The notes beneath the pieces are model-generated. The model was not told the DNA's origin. It searched no databases and worked only from the letters and a program-made list of their open reading frames with translations. Below are positions 43,960-53,166 of a stretch of 64,000 nucleotides of DNA, one piece after another (positions within the stretch are counted from its first letter, which is position 1; each line of letters opens with the position of its first letter). This stretch comes from an uncultured Lachnospiraceae bacterium (GTDB lineage: Bacteria > Bacillota > Clostridia > Lachnospirales > Lachnospiraceae): NCBI GenBank assembly GCA_900316855.1, contig ONEK01000004.1:1-64000 (forward strand). Reading direction: 5' to 3'. A program made the translations under genes and the position numbers.

Positions 43960-44032
43960 TCCGGTTCAACTCCTGTTCTTCCCGTATGTCGAAATTAACG
44001 GGTCAATCCGCCTCCGGGCACCGCCGGCTCTG

Positions 44033-44275
44033 TCAATCCGCGGCAGGCTCATCGAAAGCGACCCTCACATAGAAGCCGCGTTCATTCTCGATGACATCCT
44101 CCACGTCTCCCTCTCTGGACCGGAGTCTTTGTGTGAAGGGATAATTCCCGCTCATCGCAAGCGACGGATTGATCGTGTAATAATAGCTGGACGGCAGGAC
44201 ACCCTCGGAAACCGTGACATGGTCGCCCTTTTTGCAAAGCCCCGGCCGTTCCATCTTGAATTCCATTTCCCGCAT
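44033..44275 (-). CDS. Small conserved-looking protein, function unknown
   Basis: An 80-residue soluble protein with alternating short strands (EFKMERPGLCKKGDHVTVSEG, YYYTINPSLAMSGNYPF, GFYVRVAFDEP), suggesting a compact beta fold. It has no motif that I recognise, and no signal or membrane segment. GGCAGGAG lies ahead of the ATG. It starts 15 bases after the SGNH hydrolase gene and is probably the last gene of that operon. Its codon use and ribosome site make it likely to be real. Confidence 0.65.
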   Translation of the reverse strand: MREMEFKMERPGLCKKGDHVTVSEGVLPSSYYYTINPSLAMSGNYPFTQRLRSREGDVEDVIENERGFYVRVAFDEPAAD

Positions 44276-44290
44276 TGCTCTCCTGCCCTC

Positions 44291-45421
44291 TTACTGCCCC
44301 GGGGAACCCGTTCCGGATTCTCCGGCAGCTTCCCTGTCCGTCTCATCCCGTACAATGGCATTGTCCTTCAGGAACTCATACCACTTTGCGTAAGCAGAAG
44401 CCTTCAGGTGCACGCCGTCGCCCGTAAGCTCCGGAAGGACATTGCCGTCCTCATCGCAGACACTTGAATTCATGTCAATATAAAAGATATCCCTGCCGTT
44501 TGCAAGTGCGGAAACGGCGGTGTTTTTTTCCACAATATTCGTGTTGTTGATGACAGGATCCGTCGATGCCACCGCCTTCGACACATGCATGATCCCCTGC
44601 AGGTAAATGATGGCATCCGGCTGCAGGGTGCGCAGCTGTTCCACAACCTGTTTGTATTCATTCTGGAAGTCAACCGTCGTACCGGTTCCCAGTTCGTTGA
44701 TGCCAAGGCACAGGTAGACCTTCCCGAACGAATGGCCGGACAGCACTTCCTGCACCGTCGCCTTTGACGGATCAGGGCTGCTGCCGGCGGCTGCGTAGTA
44801 CAGAAGGGGAGCGTCAAACACCTTGTACACTGAGAGTCCGTCCTCCGCAAGGAATGTACCAATACCCGCAAGATCACTGTACGCGGCCAGACCGTTCGTT
44901 CTCGAATCCCCTATGAAGACAGCGTCTGTAAAATAGGAATCATCCACGCTCTGCAGGTAATAGAATTCGTCCTGAATCGGCCGGAATATCCCATCCTGCT
45001 GAAGCGGCCACGTCGTTCCCTCCGGTGCCAGATAGTTCCGGTCTTCATTTCCGTAGCTGACGGCCTGCACAACCGGGGAATTGACTCCCTCGGGAAACTC
45101 CGTGACCGGCTCCGCCTTTCGCGCCGCCTCCGCAGCGGCCTTCGCCTCTTCCTCCGCCTTCTTCCTGGCAGCCTCCTCCTGCTGCCGGATCTGTTCCTGC
45201 TGCCTCGCTTCAACGACGCTCTTTGCCTCATCGCCCGGCTTCACACCGTCATGAAGTCCCTGGAATACTATGGTGAACAGCGGGTGCTTCAGAACATTCT
45301 GATCGTAATCCCGGTAGGAGCCCCTGCGGTTAATATACCCGATGAGCGTAAGGATTGCTCCCGTCAGAACAATGGACACCGTCAGGGGCATCCTGCTGTT
45401 TTTTCTTTTCATCTGCTTCAT
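44291..45421 (-). CDS. Membrane-anchored SGNH/GDSL hydrolase
   Basis: A 376-residue protein with one N-terminal membrane helix (about 12-28), an extracytoplasmic coiled-coil of Glu/Ala/Lys/Arg at about 70-103, and an SGNH hydrolase domain from about 165. The catalytic Ser is in FIGDSRTNGL (block I), GINELG is block III, and DGVHL holds the catalytic Asp and His (block V). It is paired with an MBOAT acyltransferase, 19 bases upstream, an arrangement known for O-acetylation of surface polysaccharide. It may be the extracellular acyl-transfer partner or an esterase. Confidence 0.88.
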   Translation of the reverse strand: MKQMKRKNSRMPLTVSIVLTGAILTLIGYINRRGSYRDYDQNVLKHPLFTIVFQGLHDGVKPGDEAKSVVEARQQEQIRQQEEAARKKAEEEAKAAAEAARKAEPVTEFPEGVNSPVVQAVSYGNEDRNYLAPEGTTWPLQQDGIFRPIQDEFYYLQSVDDSYFTDAVFIGDSRTNGLAAYSDLAGIGTFLAEDGLSVYKVFDAPLLYYAAAGSSPDPSKATVQEVLSGHSFGKVYLCLGINELGTGTTVDFQNEYKQVVEQLRTLQPDAIIYLQGIMHVSKAVASTDPVINNTNIVEKNTAVSALANGRDIFYIDMNSSVCDEDGNVLPELTGDGVHLKASAYAKWYEFLKDNAIVRDETDREAAGESGTGSPGQ

Positions 45422-45440
45422 TTCCGCTAAATTTAAGGTG

Positions 45441-46838
45441 TCAAAAGTTCAGGTACAGGAACCGGTTGCCCGTCGTGGTTACACTGAAGTAAACCGCTCC
45501 CCAGAACATCACCGTAAGGAGTGCCACAACGAGGGGATGCCTGCGGTTTCGCATGATGGCTCGGAAAACGCCCGGAACAGTGAGAATGACTCCCGCGGCA
45601 AGATACGGCCAGAACAGCGCCAGATAATGGACGAAATCTCCCGGCACTGCTGTCTGTCCCATCCCGAAAAACGGGAAGAGTCTTCCGAAGTACAGCTTCA
45701 GCTGGTCAAGGTCTGTGATGGCAAAAACGACCCACGTGAGCGGAATGAGGACCCAGACGTTGAAATGTCCGGGCACGGCCGAGCGCTGCATCACGTTCCG
45801 GAGCACAAATTTCTCCAGGGCAATGAGGACGAACAGGGACAGGCCCCACAGGACGAAATTGAGCGTTCCGCCGTGCCACAGGCCTGTCAGTACCCATACG
45901 ATGAACAGGTTCCGGAGCGTCGCCGCATTGCCGGCGCGGGAACCGCCGAGCGGGATATAGATATAATCCCGGAACCAGCTTCCCAGCGTCGCGTGCCACC
46001 TGCGGTAGAAGTCTCCGACGCCGTTCGCTGCATACGGATGGGCGAAGTTTTCCACAAAATCAAAGCCCGCCATCATGCCTGCGCCGGCGGCAATGAGCGA
46101 ATAGCCCCAGAAGTCATAGTACAGCTCCATGCTGTAAGCGTATGCGCCCAGCCACGCGAGTGGGGTGGAGATGGAATCATAGCCGATTTTCGCAAGTTCA
46201 TTCCACAGAATGGCAACCCGGTCCGCGAGAAGGGTTTTCATCCCGAGGCCGATCACCACATAGACCAGCCCGTCCTCGAACCGTGCACGGGAGCACTTCC
46301 GGAGGGCACCCCTCTTATGGAACCCGTCCTCGTAGCGCATGATCGGACCTTCGGTGATCTGCAGGAACATCGTGAAATAGGCGGCGGTAGACAGAAACGT
46401 CGGGCGCTGACGGATTTCCTTCCGGTAGAGATCCGCTTCATAGGAGATCATTTTGAAGATGTAAAAGGAAAGGCCCAGCGGTAGAAGCCCCGGGCGGACT
46501 GCAAGTGCCAGGATCTTGCACAGGATGAGAACCGCCGCGTCAAGGCATACCATACCTGCAAGCACCTTCTTCCGCTTCCGCTGCACGCCGGGAGAATGGA
46601 TGCCCCGCTTCTCCGTCAGGTTGGCCGCATAGACAGCCTGTCCGCCCAGATAATTGACGATGGTAAGACCCAGCAGCACGAAGACAAAAACCGGCTCCGC
46701 CGAAGCGTAGAACAGGATGCTGGCGCCAAACAGCACCGCATTCCGGTATCTGCGCGGTGTGATCCAGTATACGGCGAGAAACGCCGGCAGAAACCGGAAC
46801 AGAAATTCTGCACTTGATAAGACGACAATATTACCCAT
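45441..46838 (-). CDS. MBOAT O-acyltransferase (AlgI/DltB-like)
   Basis: A 465-residue polytopic membrane protein with about ten helices. The MBOAT active-site His is in VWVLTGLWHGGTLNF near residue 315, and FLPAFLAVYWITPRRYRN, FYRRWHATLGSWFRDYIYIPLGG precede it as in AlgI-type enzymes. It carries acyl groups across the membrane for O-acetylation of a surface polymer. The ATG shares a base with the stop of the zinc-ribbon/TPR gene (TAATG), implying coupled translation. The SGNH hydrolase downstream is its likely partner; the polymer is unknown. Confidence 0.92.
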   Translation of the reverse strand: MGNIVVLSSAEFLFRFLPAFLAVYWITPRRYRNAVLFGASILFYASAEPVFVFVLLGLTIVNYLGGQAVYAANLTEKRGIHSPGVQRKRKKVLAGMVCLDAAVLILCKILALAVRPGLLPLGLSFYIFKMISYEADLYRKEIRQRPTFLSTAAYFTMFLQITEGPIMRYEDGFHKRGALRKCSRARFEDGLVYVVIGLGMKTLLADRVAILWNELAKIGYDSISTPLAWLGAYAYSMELYYDFWGYSLIAAGAGMMAGFDFVENFAHPYAANGVGDFYRRWHATLGSWFRDYIYIPLGGSRAGNAATLRNLFIVWVLTGLWHGGTLNFVLWGLSLFVLIALEKFVLRNVMQRSAVPGHFNVWVLIPLTWVVFAITDLDQLKLYFGRLFPFFGMGQTAVPGDFVHYLALFWPYLAAGVILTVPGVFRAIMRNRRHPLVVALLTVMFWGAVYFSVTTTGNRFLYLNF

Positions 46839-48658
46839 TACTGCGCCGCAGGGGCATCATCCGCTGCCGGCTGCACGTCTGCGTTTTCCGTCTGGGGAGT
46901 CTCTTCCTCCGCCGGCTGACCCCCGGCAGCAGCGGCATCCTGCTGCGCGGTGTCCGTATTGTCCTGCGCTCCTGTATTGTCCTGTGCTGTGACCGCGCCT
47001 GCGGCATCCGGCCAAGCGGCAGCCGCATCTTCCGGTGCCCCGGCTGCGGCTGCAGCCTCGTCTGTCACGGTTCCATCGGTCTCATCCCCCGTGACCTGAT
47101 CAATTCCCACGCGTACTGTATAGCTTTCCGTTCCCTCGGGGATGGACGCGAGAACCTCATTTGCCTTAGAGACAAAGTCTGCGTTCGGATAATCCCTCAC
47201 CGCCTTGGAAAGATACCCCTTTGCCCTGGAAAGATCCCCGGCCGCTTCATCGCCCTCCTTATCCTCCAGGGCTGTATAGAGCTGATAGTACGAATTCCCG
47301 ATATAGAACAGTCTCGTGCTGAACGTCTGCCCCAGCTTGTCGGGATTTTCGTAATAGTTTGCCTTCTCCAGATCGCTGACTGCCGCGGCGTAATCCGGCT
47401 CGTCCTGTTCATAGGCGGCCATGCCGCTGTCCGCGAGCTGCTGCAGAATCTGCGGCCCCAGGAGGGAATACAGCTGACGGTACAGCGTATTGTACTGATC
47501 CGAGGTTCCTACCATCGCCGTATCCGGCTGGATGACCTCAAACGCGGCAACCGCAGCGTCCAGGTCCACGGAATCCGTGAAATAGGCGCTTGCAGCGGAC
47601 AGCAGGGCATTTGTGTTGGCAGCAATGGTGTCACTGTCTCCTCCCACGGCATCCGTGGATGACAGGGCCTCATTCTGCTGGGTGAGTGTCTCAACCTGGG
47701 ATTTCAGCTGCGTAATCTGGGAATCCTTGCTGTCTGCTTCACTGGATATTTCCCGTACCTGCTGCGCCGCTTCCTGACGCACAATCTGCACCCGGGCAGG
47801 CAGCACCAGGAATCCCAGAATCGCCGCTCCGATGACCAGCCCGATCAGACCGCCCATCAGCGCCGGCGGAAATCCGAAGCCGTCCAGGCCCGGTGTTCTG
47901 GTCCCGACCGGCTGGATAATGGTTTCATTATCCGCGGTATATTTGATGACATCACCGCGTTCCCTGGAATTTCTCTCCCGCGTCCTGCTGTTCTGCAGGT
48001 GGGCCTTGTCGTCCTGTGCGTTCTGCGGGGACAGCTTCTCCCCGACCTCCTTCAGGTACCGCAGTGTCGTGGTGTTGTTGATGTCGAGGCGCTGGCATTT
48101 CTTGAGCTCGCGCTCCGCCTTCCCCCAGGCATTCTGCCGGATGTAGATCAGTGCCAGCAGCTGTCTCGCCCGCAGGTAATGGGGATTCTGCTGCAGCACC
48201 TTTTTGAGCTGCAGAATGGCAACGTCCAGGTTGTCGGCATAGCAGCACTCGAGGGCGTGGTTGTACCGCCGGATGGACGCGCTGAGATTGCTCGTTGTCT
48301 GCTGGGAGGACTGGACGTCGTTCAGGTACTTCTCCCCGGGGTTGTCTTTCCTGTGCAGTACCGTGTCGTTGATGTTCTTGGAAATGACCCATTCCGACAG
48401 GGCAGCGACTACTTCGCCGATCTCGTAATACACCAGGCCGAGGAGGTTCCTCGCATCCAGGTTGTTCTTGTCGTACCACAGGCTTTCCTTCAGCGCCACA
48501 ATGGCACCGGAGAGATCCCTCACCTGTGCCTTTTCCAGTCCTGTGTTGTAGAGATAGTTGGACGTGTAGATGATTTTTTTATATTTTGTGACATCTGCCC
48601 CGCAGTTCGGGCAGCGATTGGAGCGGTTCAGCTCACAGCCGCACTTGTAGCAGTACAT
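46838..48658 (-). CDS. Zinc-ribbon / TPR membrane protein
   Basis: A 606-residue protein. Cys3, Cys6, Cys16 and Cys19 form an N-terminal zinc-ribbon. TPR units span roughly 35-190 (NLDARNLLGLVYYEIGEVVAALSEW, YLRARQLLALIYIRQNAWGKAERE). One membrane helix lies at about 263-288, followed by a coiled coil (SQITQLKSQVETLTQQ), a second TPR-like region to about 500, and an Ala/Asp/Gln-rich tail of about 80 residues. The N-terminus should be cytoplasmic and the C-terminal half outside. It is coupled to the MBOAT gene by a TAATG overlap, so it may organise that complex. The function is not known. Confidence 0.82.
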   Translation of the reverse strand: MYCYKCGCELNRSNRCPNCGADVTKYKKIIYTSNYLYNTGLEKAQVRDLSGAIVALKESLWYDKNNLDARNLLGLVYYEIGEVVAALSEWVISKNINDTVLHRKDNPGEKYLNDVQSSQQTTSNLSASIRRYNHALECCYADNLDVAILQLKKVLQQNPHYLRARQLLALIYIRQNAWGKAERELKKCQRLDINNTTTLRYLKEVGEKLSPQNAQDDKAHLQNSRTRERNSRERGDVIKYTADNETIIQPVGTRTPGLDGFGFPPALMGGLIGLVIGAAILGFLVLPARVQIVRQEAAQQVREISSEADSKDSQITQLKSQVETLTQQNEALSSTDAVGGDSDTIAANTNALLSAASAYFTDSVDLDAAVAAFEVIQPDTAMVGTSDQYNTLYRQLYSLLGPQILQQLADSGMAAYEQDEPDYAAAVSDLEKANYYENPDKLGQTFSTRLFYIGNSYYQLYTALEDKEGDEAAGDLSRAKGYLSKAVRDYPNADFVSKANEVLASIPEGTESYTVRVGIDQVTGDETDGTVTDEAAAAAGAPEDAAAAWPDAAGAVTAQDNTGAQDNTDTAQQDAAAAGGQPAEEETPQTENADVQPAADDAPAAQ

Positions 48659-48709
48659 AATCTTCCTTACCCGTCAGTATCCGCCTCATCCGGTTTCAAA
48701 GCCGCAGGA

Positions 48710-48889
48710 TCAGTAGCGCATATTCGGATTGTACTGGGGTGAATTTTCCGGTCCCTTCATGCTGTCCCGCGCGGCGCCGACCATCACGTCCACCATATCC
48801 TTCATGTCCTGATTGTAAATGGCTTTCTCCACATCTTCTATTTCAAGGCTGGGATGGAATTTCTTTATTTCCTGTTCAAAATTGATCAT
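48710..48889 (-). CDS. Small protein (59 aa), function unknown
   Basis: A 59-residue acidic protein starting MINFEQEIKKFHPSLEIEDVE, mostly helical, ending in a proline/asparagine tail (NSPQYNPNMRY). The start overlaps the 3' end of folC by 14 bases and AGGA lies 8 to 9 bases upstream, so it is translated from the same transcript. The next gene, the zinc-ribbon/TPR protein, begins 51 bases later. No family is recognised; the overlap and coherent composition argue that it is real. Confidence 0.65.
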   Translation of the reverse strand: MINFEQEIKKFHPSLEIEDVEKAIYNQDMKDMVDVMVGAARDSMKGPENSPQYNPNMRY

Positions 48890-50267
48890 GAATGAAATCC
48901 TGTCTGTATCGTTCCAGCTCGCCTGCAAGGTACAGGGACCCTGCGGCGAACACAATTGTCTGCGGTTCGCTCCGGAGCCTTTCCATGAGTGCCGCTGCGG
49001 CATCGCGGACGCAGGCATACTGCGTAACCTCCGGAAGTTCGTCTGTATCGTACAAAATTGTACTGTCGCCTGTCAAATCCGCAGCGGCTTTTCCCCGGAC
49101 AACTGCCAGAGCACTGCGGACCGCTCCCTGCAGCTCCCCGCCAGACGCTCCTCTGGGATCCTCAAGCGGTGCAGTCACAATCTCCCCAAAGAGCCCCGAG
49201 GCAGCGATGGCTCTGAGTTCCTTTCCGTACTGCTTGTCCCTGACCGCGGAAAACAGCAGGACTCTGTGTCCGCCCTGCTCCGCTGCGGCCATTGCGCTAA
49301 CGCTCGCAAGGAAGGCATGGATACCGTCATCATTGTGTCCGCCGTCCACATAAAAGCGGGGAGCAATGCTTTCCATACGGCCCGGCCACACGGCCTTACA
49401 GATTCCCTCACGGATGCTTTTCTCCGGAACCCGGAATCCCTGGCCGTCAAGGAGCCGTGCGGCAGCGATCGCAAGCGAGGCGTTCTCCGCCTGATACAGG
49501 GCAGGGGAATGCAGCTGCACGGACAGGTCTTCGAAGCCGTCCTCGTGACAGGATAGGAGAACACTGTCTCCGCACAGGCTCCCGTGATAGTCCGAATGCC
49601 GGACAACGCGGAACGGGGCACCGACTGTCTTTGCGCGTCTTTGGATTACCCTGTATGCCTCATCCGGTGTATCAAGGAAAACGGCCGGTGTACCGCCGCG
49701 CAGGATGCCCGCCTTCTCTCCCGCGATTGCCGCGGCCGTATTGCCGAGGTACTGCATGTGGTCCAGCCCGATCCGTGTGATCACGGACACGGCGGTATGA
49801 GATACACTGTTCGTCGCGTCCAGCCTTCCCCCGAGGCCCACCTCCAGGACGATCACGTCCGGCTTCTGCTCCCTAAACCACAGCATGGCGACGAGAAACA
49901 GAAACTCAAAGAACGTCGGGAGCGGCGTGCACAGCCTCTTCACTTTCCCGCAGAGCCGCACGAAGCCAGCTTTCGGAATCATGTTCCCGTCAATGCGCAT
50001 TCTCTCCCGGATGTCGACGAGGTGAGGAGAAGTGAACAATGCCGTGCGATAACCCGCACAGCTCAGAATCGAGGCAAGATAGTTGCACACGGATCCCTTT
50101 CCGTTCGTCCCCGCGACATGCACGATCGGCGCGCAAAGATCCGGGTTCTGCAGCGTGTGAAGGTAGCCCCGGGTGACATCCGGGCTGTGCTTTTCGGCGA
50201 ATTTCGGAATGTCGCGGATGAATTTTACGGTTTCGTTGTATTCCCGGTCTGTGTCAGGCGTACACAT
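48876..50267 (-). CDS. folC: Folylpolyglutamate synthase / dihydrofolate synthase
   Basis: A 463-residue Mur-ligase-family enzyme adding glutamates to folates. The ATP loop VAGTNGKGSVCNYL is near residues 52-65, DVIVLEVGLGGRLDATN near 138-154, and the C-domain has YVDGGHNDDG near 308. In most family members the last reads DGAHN; here it reads DGGHN. It lies 110 bases after valS, a common Firmicutes arrangement, but behind a strong terminator. Confidence 0.94.
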   Translation of the reverse strand: MCTPDTDREYNETVKFIRDIPKFAEKHSPDVTRGYLHTLQNPDLCAPIVHVAGTNGKGSVCNYLASILSCAGYRTALFTSPHLVDIRERMRIDGNMIPKAGFVRLCGKVKRLCTPLPTFFEFLFLVAMLWFREQKPDVIVLEVGLGGRLDATNSVSHTAVSVITRIGLDHMQYLGNTAAAIAGEKAGILRGGTPAVFLDTPDEAYRVIQRRAKTVGAPFRVVRHSDYHGSLCGDSVLLSCHEDGFEDLSVQLHSPALYQAENASLAIAAARLLDGQGFRVPEKSIREGICKAVWPGRMESIAPRFYVDGGHNDDGIHAFLASVSAMAAAEQGGHRVLLFSAVRDKQYGKELRAIAASGLFGEIVTAPLEDPRGASGGELQGAVRSALAVVRGKAAADLTGDSTILYDTDELPEVTQYACVRDAAAALMERLRSEPQTIVFAAGSLYLAGELERYRQDFIHDQF

Positions 50268-50296
50268 GTGCTCGTCTTGCTCCCTGTCCGGATACC

Positions 50297-50346
50297 AAAA
50301 AGCACCGGTGCCGAAGCTCCCCCGAAGGGTGAGCCCGCACCGATGC
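50297..50346 (-). terminator. Terminator after valS
   Basis: A long stem with GCAtCGGTGC and GCACCGgTGC arms and an inner GGCTC/GAGC and CCC/GGG part, followed on the minus strand by TTTTT. It lies about 30 bases after the valS stop, so folC is probably reached by readthrough or has its own promoter. Confidence 0.85.
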
Positions 50347-50377
50347 CTGACCGGGCTGATCTTATGCCAGTCTGCGG

Positions 50378-53050
50378 TTATTTCTGTAACTTCTTCAGCT
50401 GTTCCAGCTGTTCCTTTACGCTGTTGAACTGCAGCTCGTAATTCTTCTGCTTCTCCTTCTCCCCGGCGACCTTCGCCTCCGGAGCCTTTGCAAGGAAGCG
50501 CTCATTGCTCAGCATCTTAGCGGAACGTGCAAGCTCGCCCTGAAGGCGGTCTGCCTCTTTCGTAAGACGGGCAATCTCAGCGGCAAGATCGATGAGATCC
50601 TGCATCGGAATAAAGAACGTGCCAAACGGCAGGATGACGGAAAGGGCTCCGTCCGGAATTCCCTCCTGACCGCTTTGAATCGTGAGATCCGAGGCCCCGG
50701 CGAGCTGCTCGAAGAACAGCCTGTCCTCCCCGAAAATCTTCGCGGTGTCTTCACTGCCTGTTACAAGGAAGACGTTCGCCTTTCTGGAAGGAGCCACATT
50801 GTGCTCCGTCCGGAGCGACCGGATGCCGGTAACAGCCTCCTTGATGGTCTCAATCGCCTTTTCTTCCTCCGGGAAGCTGTATTCGTCCTTCCATTCCGGC
50901 CACTTCGAAACCATGATGGATTCCTCTGCGGACTGAAGGGTGCAGAAAATCTCTTCCGTAATAAACGGCATGAACGGATGCAGGAGCTTGAGAGAGCCTG
51001 TCAGCACTGCCTGAAGCGTCCAAAGCGCAGCGTCCTTGGATGCCCTGTCGTCCGTCAGGTACAGACGGGGCTTCACCATCTCGATATACCAGTCACAGAA
51101 CTCGCCCCAGATGAAATCGTGAACCTTCTGGACCGCAATGCCGAGCTGGTACTCCTCCATATTGGCTGTTGCTTCCTTCACCAGCGTATTGAACTTCGAG
51201 AGAATCCACCGGTCCTCCGGATGAAGGTCGTCAGGCAGCCGGGTAAGATCCGCCTCCTCGTCCATATTCATCATGATGAACCTGGCAGCATTCCATACCT
51301 TGTTGGCAAAATTCCTGGAATTTTCCACGCGCTCCGGGTAATAGCGCATGTCATTGCCGGGTGCATTTCCCGTGATGAGCGTCAGGCGCAGTGCGTCCGC
51401 GCCATAGTCACCGATCACCTTCAGGGGATCAATGCCGTTGCCGAGGGACTTGCTCATCTTCCGGCCCTGGGAATCCCGCACCAGCCCGTGAAACAGAACC
51501 GTGTGGAACGGTGCCTTCCCCATCTGCTCGTAGCCGGAGAAAATCATCCGGATTACCCAGAAGAAGATGATGTCATAGCCCGTCACGAGGACATCCGTGG
51601 GATAGAAATAGTCGAGATCCTCCGTCTTCTCCGGCCAGCCCAGTGTCTCAAAAGGCCACAGCGCGGACGAAAACCAGGTATCGAGCGTATCGGGATCCTG
51701 ATGAAGGTGCGTGCCGCCGCACTTCGGGCATGCTGCAGGTGCCGTCCGGGCAACGATGGTCTCGCCGCAGTCATCGCAGTACCATGCGGGAATGCGGTGT
51801 CCCCACCACAGCTGGCGGCTGATGCACCAGTCCTTGATGTTGCCGGTCCAGTTGAAGTACGTCTTCTTCATGCTGTCAGGGATGAGACGGATCTCTCCGT
51901 CCTCGACAGCCCTGACCGCCGGTTTGATCAGCTCGTCCATGCGGACGAACCACTGATCCTTCACAAGGGGCTCTACCGTCGTACCGCAGCGGTCATGCGT
52001 CCCGACATTGTGCGTCAGGTCCTCGATGCGGACGAGAAGTCCCATGTCATCGAGCTCCTTCACGATCGCGTCACGCGCGGCATACCGGTCCATTCCCTGG
52101 AATTTCCCGCCGTTTTCATTGATGGTGGCGTCATCGTTCATGATATTGATGACAGGGAGGTTGTGCCGTTTGCCGACCTCGAAGTCGTTCGGGTCATGTC
52201 CGGGTGTGATCTTTACCACACCGGTCCCCTCTTCCATATCGGCGTGCTCATCCCCCACGATCGGAATGGGGCGGTTCATGATCGGCAGCATGACCTGTCT
52301 GCCGATGAGATCCCGGTAGCGGGGATCCTCCGGGTTCACTGCAAGGGCAGTATCACCCAGCATGGTCTCGGGGCGGGTTGTCGCGAACTCCAGAAACTGC
52401 GTGGCGGAGACTGTTCCGTCCTCTTCGATCAGCGGATACTTGATGTGCCAGAAGTGACTCTTCTGCTCCTCGTATTCCACCTCCGCGTCGGAGATGGAGG
52501 TATGGCAGTGCGGGCACCAGTTGACAATCCGCTTGCCCTTGTAGATGTAGCCTTTTTCATGCATCCGGACAAAGACTTCCGTCACTGCCTTGTTGCAGCC
52601 CTCGTCCATGGTGAAGCGTTCCCGGTCCCAGTCGCAGGACGAGCCAAGCTTCTTAAGCTGCTTCACGATGCGGTGACCGTATTCCTCGCGCCAGTCCCAG
52701 CATTTGCGGATGAAGCCTTCCCTGCCAAGGTCCTGCTTCGTGATTCCCTGCTTCTTCAGTTCGTTGATGACCTTGACCTCGGTCGCGATGGAGGCATGAT
52801 CCGTTCCCGGCTGCCACAGTGCATTGTATCCCTGCATCCTGCGGAACCGGATGATGATGTCCTGCATGGTCTCATCCAGGGCATGGCCCATGTGGAGCTG
52901 ACCGGTAATGTTCGGCGGCGGGATGACAATCGTGAACGGCTTTTTCGACCGGTCCACCTCCGCGTGGAAGTATTTCTTCTCTTCCCATTTCTGATACAGA
53001 CGATCCTCGATCTGCTTCGGATCGTAGGTCTTGGCAAGTTCTTTTTTCAT
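50378..53050 (-). CDS. valS: Valyl-tRNA synthetase
   Basis: An 890-residue class I synthetase charging tRNA-Val. The HMGH signature is at 53-56, KMSKS near 530, and the editing domain spans about 180-350. The C-terminal tRNA-binding coiled coil ends at EQLEQLKKLQK. Length is normal. I start at the ATG at 53050 because it matches the family N-terminus (MKKELAKTYDPKQIEDRLY); earlier in-frame codons run through the leader. No T-box leader was seen, although Firmicutes valS often has one; only 116 bases separate it from the upstream gene. Confidence 0.97.
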   Translation of the reverse strand: MKKELAKTYDPKQIEDRLYQKWEEKKYFHAEVDRSKKPFTIVIPPPNITGQLHMGHALDETMQDIIIRFRRMQGYNALWQPGTDHASIATEVKVINELKKQGITKQDLGREGFIRKCWDWREEYGHRIVKQLKKLGSSCDWDRERFTMDEGCNKAVTEVFVRMHEKGYIYKGKRIVNWCPHCHTSISDAEVEYEEQKSHFWHIKYPLIEEDGTVSATQFLEFATTRPETMLGDTALAVNPEDPRYRDLIGRQVMLPIMNRPIPIVGDEHADMEEGTGVVKITPGHDPNDFEVGKRHNLPVINIMNDDATINENGGKFQGMDRYAARDAIVKELDDMGLLVRIEDLTHNVGTHDRCGTTVEPLVKDQWFVRMDELIKPAVRAVEDGEIRLIPDSMKKTYFNWTGNIKDWCISRQLWWGHRIPAWYCDDCGETIVARTAPAACPKCGGTHLHQDPDTLDTWFSSALWPFETLGWPEKTEDLDYFYPTDVLVTGYDIIFFWVIRMIFSGYEQMGKAPFHTVLFHGLVRDSQGRKMSKSLGNGIDPLKVIGDYGADALRLTLITGNAPGNDMRYYPERVENSRNFANKVWNAARFIMMNMDEEADLTRLPDDLHPEDRWILSKFNTLVKEATANMEEYQLGIAVQKVHDFIWGEFCDWYIEMVKPRLYLTDDRASKDAALWTLQAVLTGSLKLLHPFMPFITEEIFCTLQSAEESIMVSKWPEWKDEYSFPEEEKAIETIKEAVTGIRSLRTEHNVAPSRKANVFLVTGSEDTAKIFGEDRLFFEQLAGASDLTIQSGQEGIPDGALSVILPFGTFFIPMQDLIDLAAEIARLTKEADRLQGELARSAKMLSNERFLAKAPEAKVAGEKEKQKNYELQFNSVKEQLEQLKKLQK

Positions 53051-53125
53051 GCTGTCTTCTCTCTTTTCAAGCTTCTGCAGGAAAAAAAGTCCTGCGGTCA
53101 ATGAGTCCGGCCGTAAATCCGGATC

Positions 53126-53134
53126 ATTATAGCA
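53126..53134 (-). promoter_or_regulatory. Extended -10 promoter of valS
   Basis: TGCTATAAT on the minus strand is a perfect extended -10 about 80 bases ahead of valS. No consensus -35 is seen. The short leader has a small GCAGGA/TCCTGC hairpin around a T run. Confidence 0.6.
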
Positions 53135-53166
53135 AATCGGCCATGGGAAAAACACCCCCGGTATTG

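Noticed and set aside
50675..53104. 809-residue plus-strand open frame opposite valS
   Set aside because: It is the mirror of a clear valyl-tRNA synthetase and has no recognisable protein features.
53051..53166. T-box leader ahead of valS
   Set aside because: The gap is about 116 bases, too short for a T-box with terminator, and no TGGNACC-like T-box core was seen.
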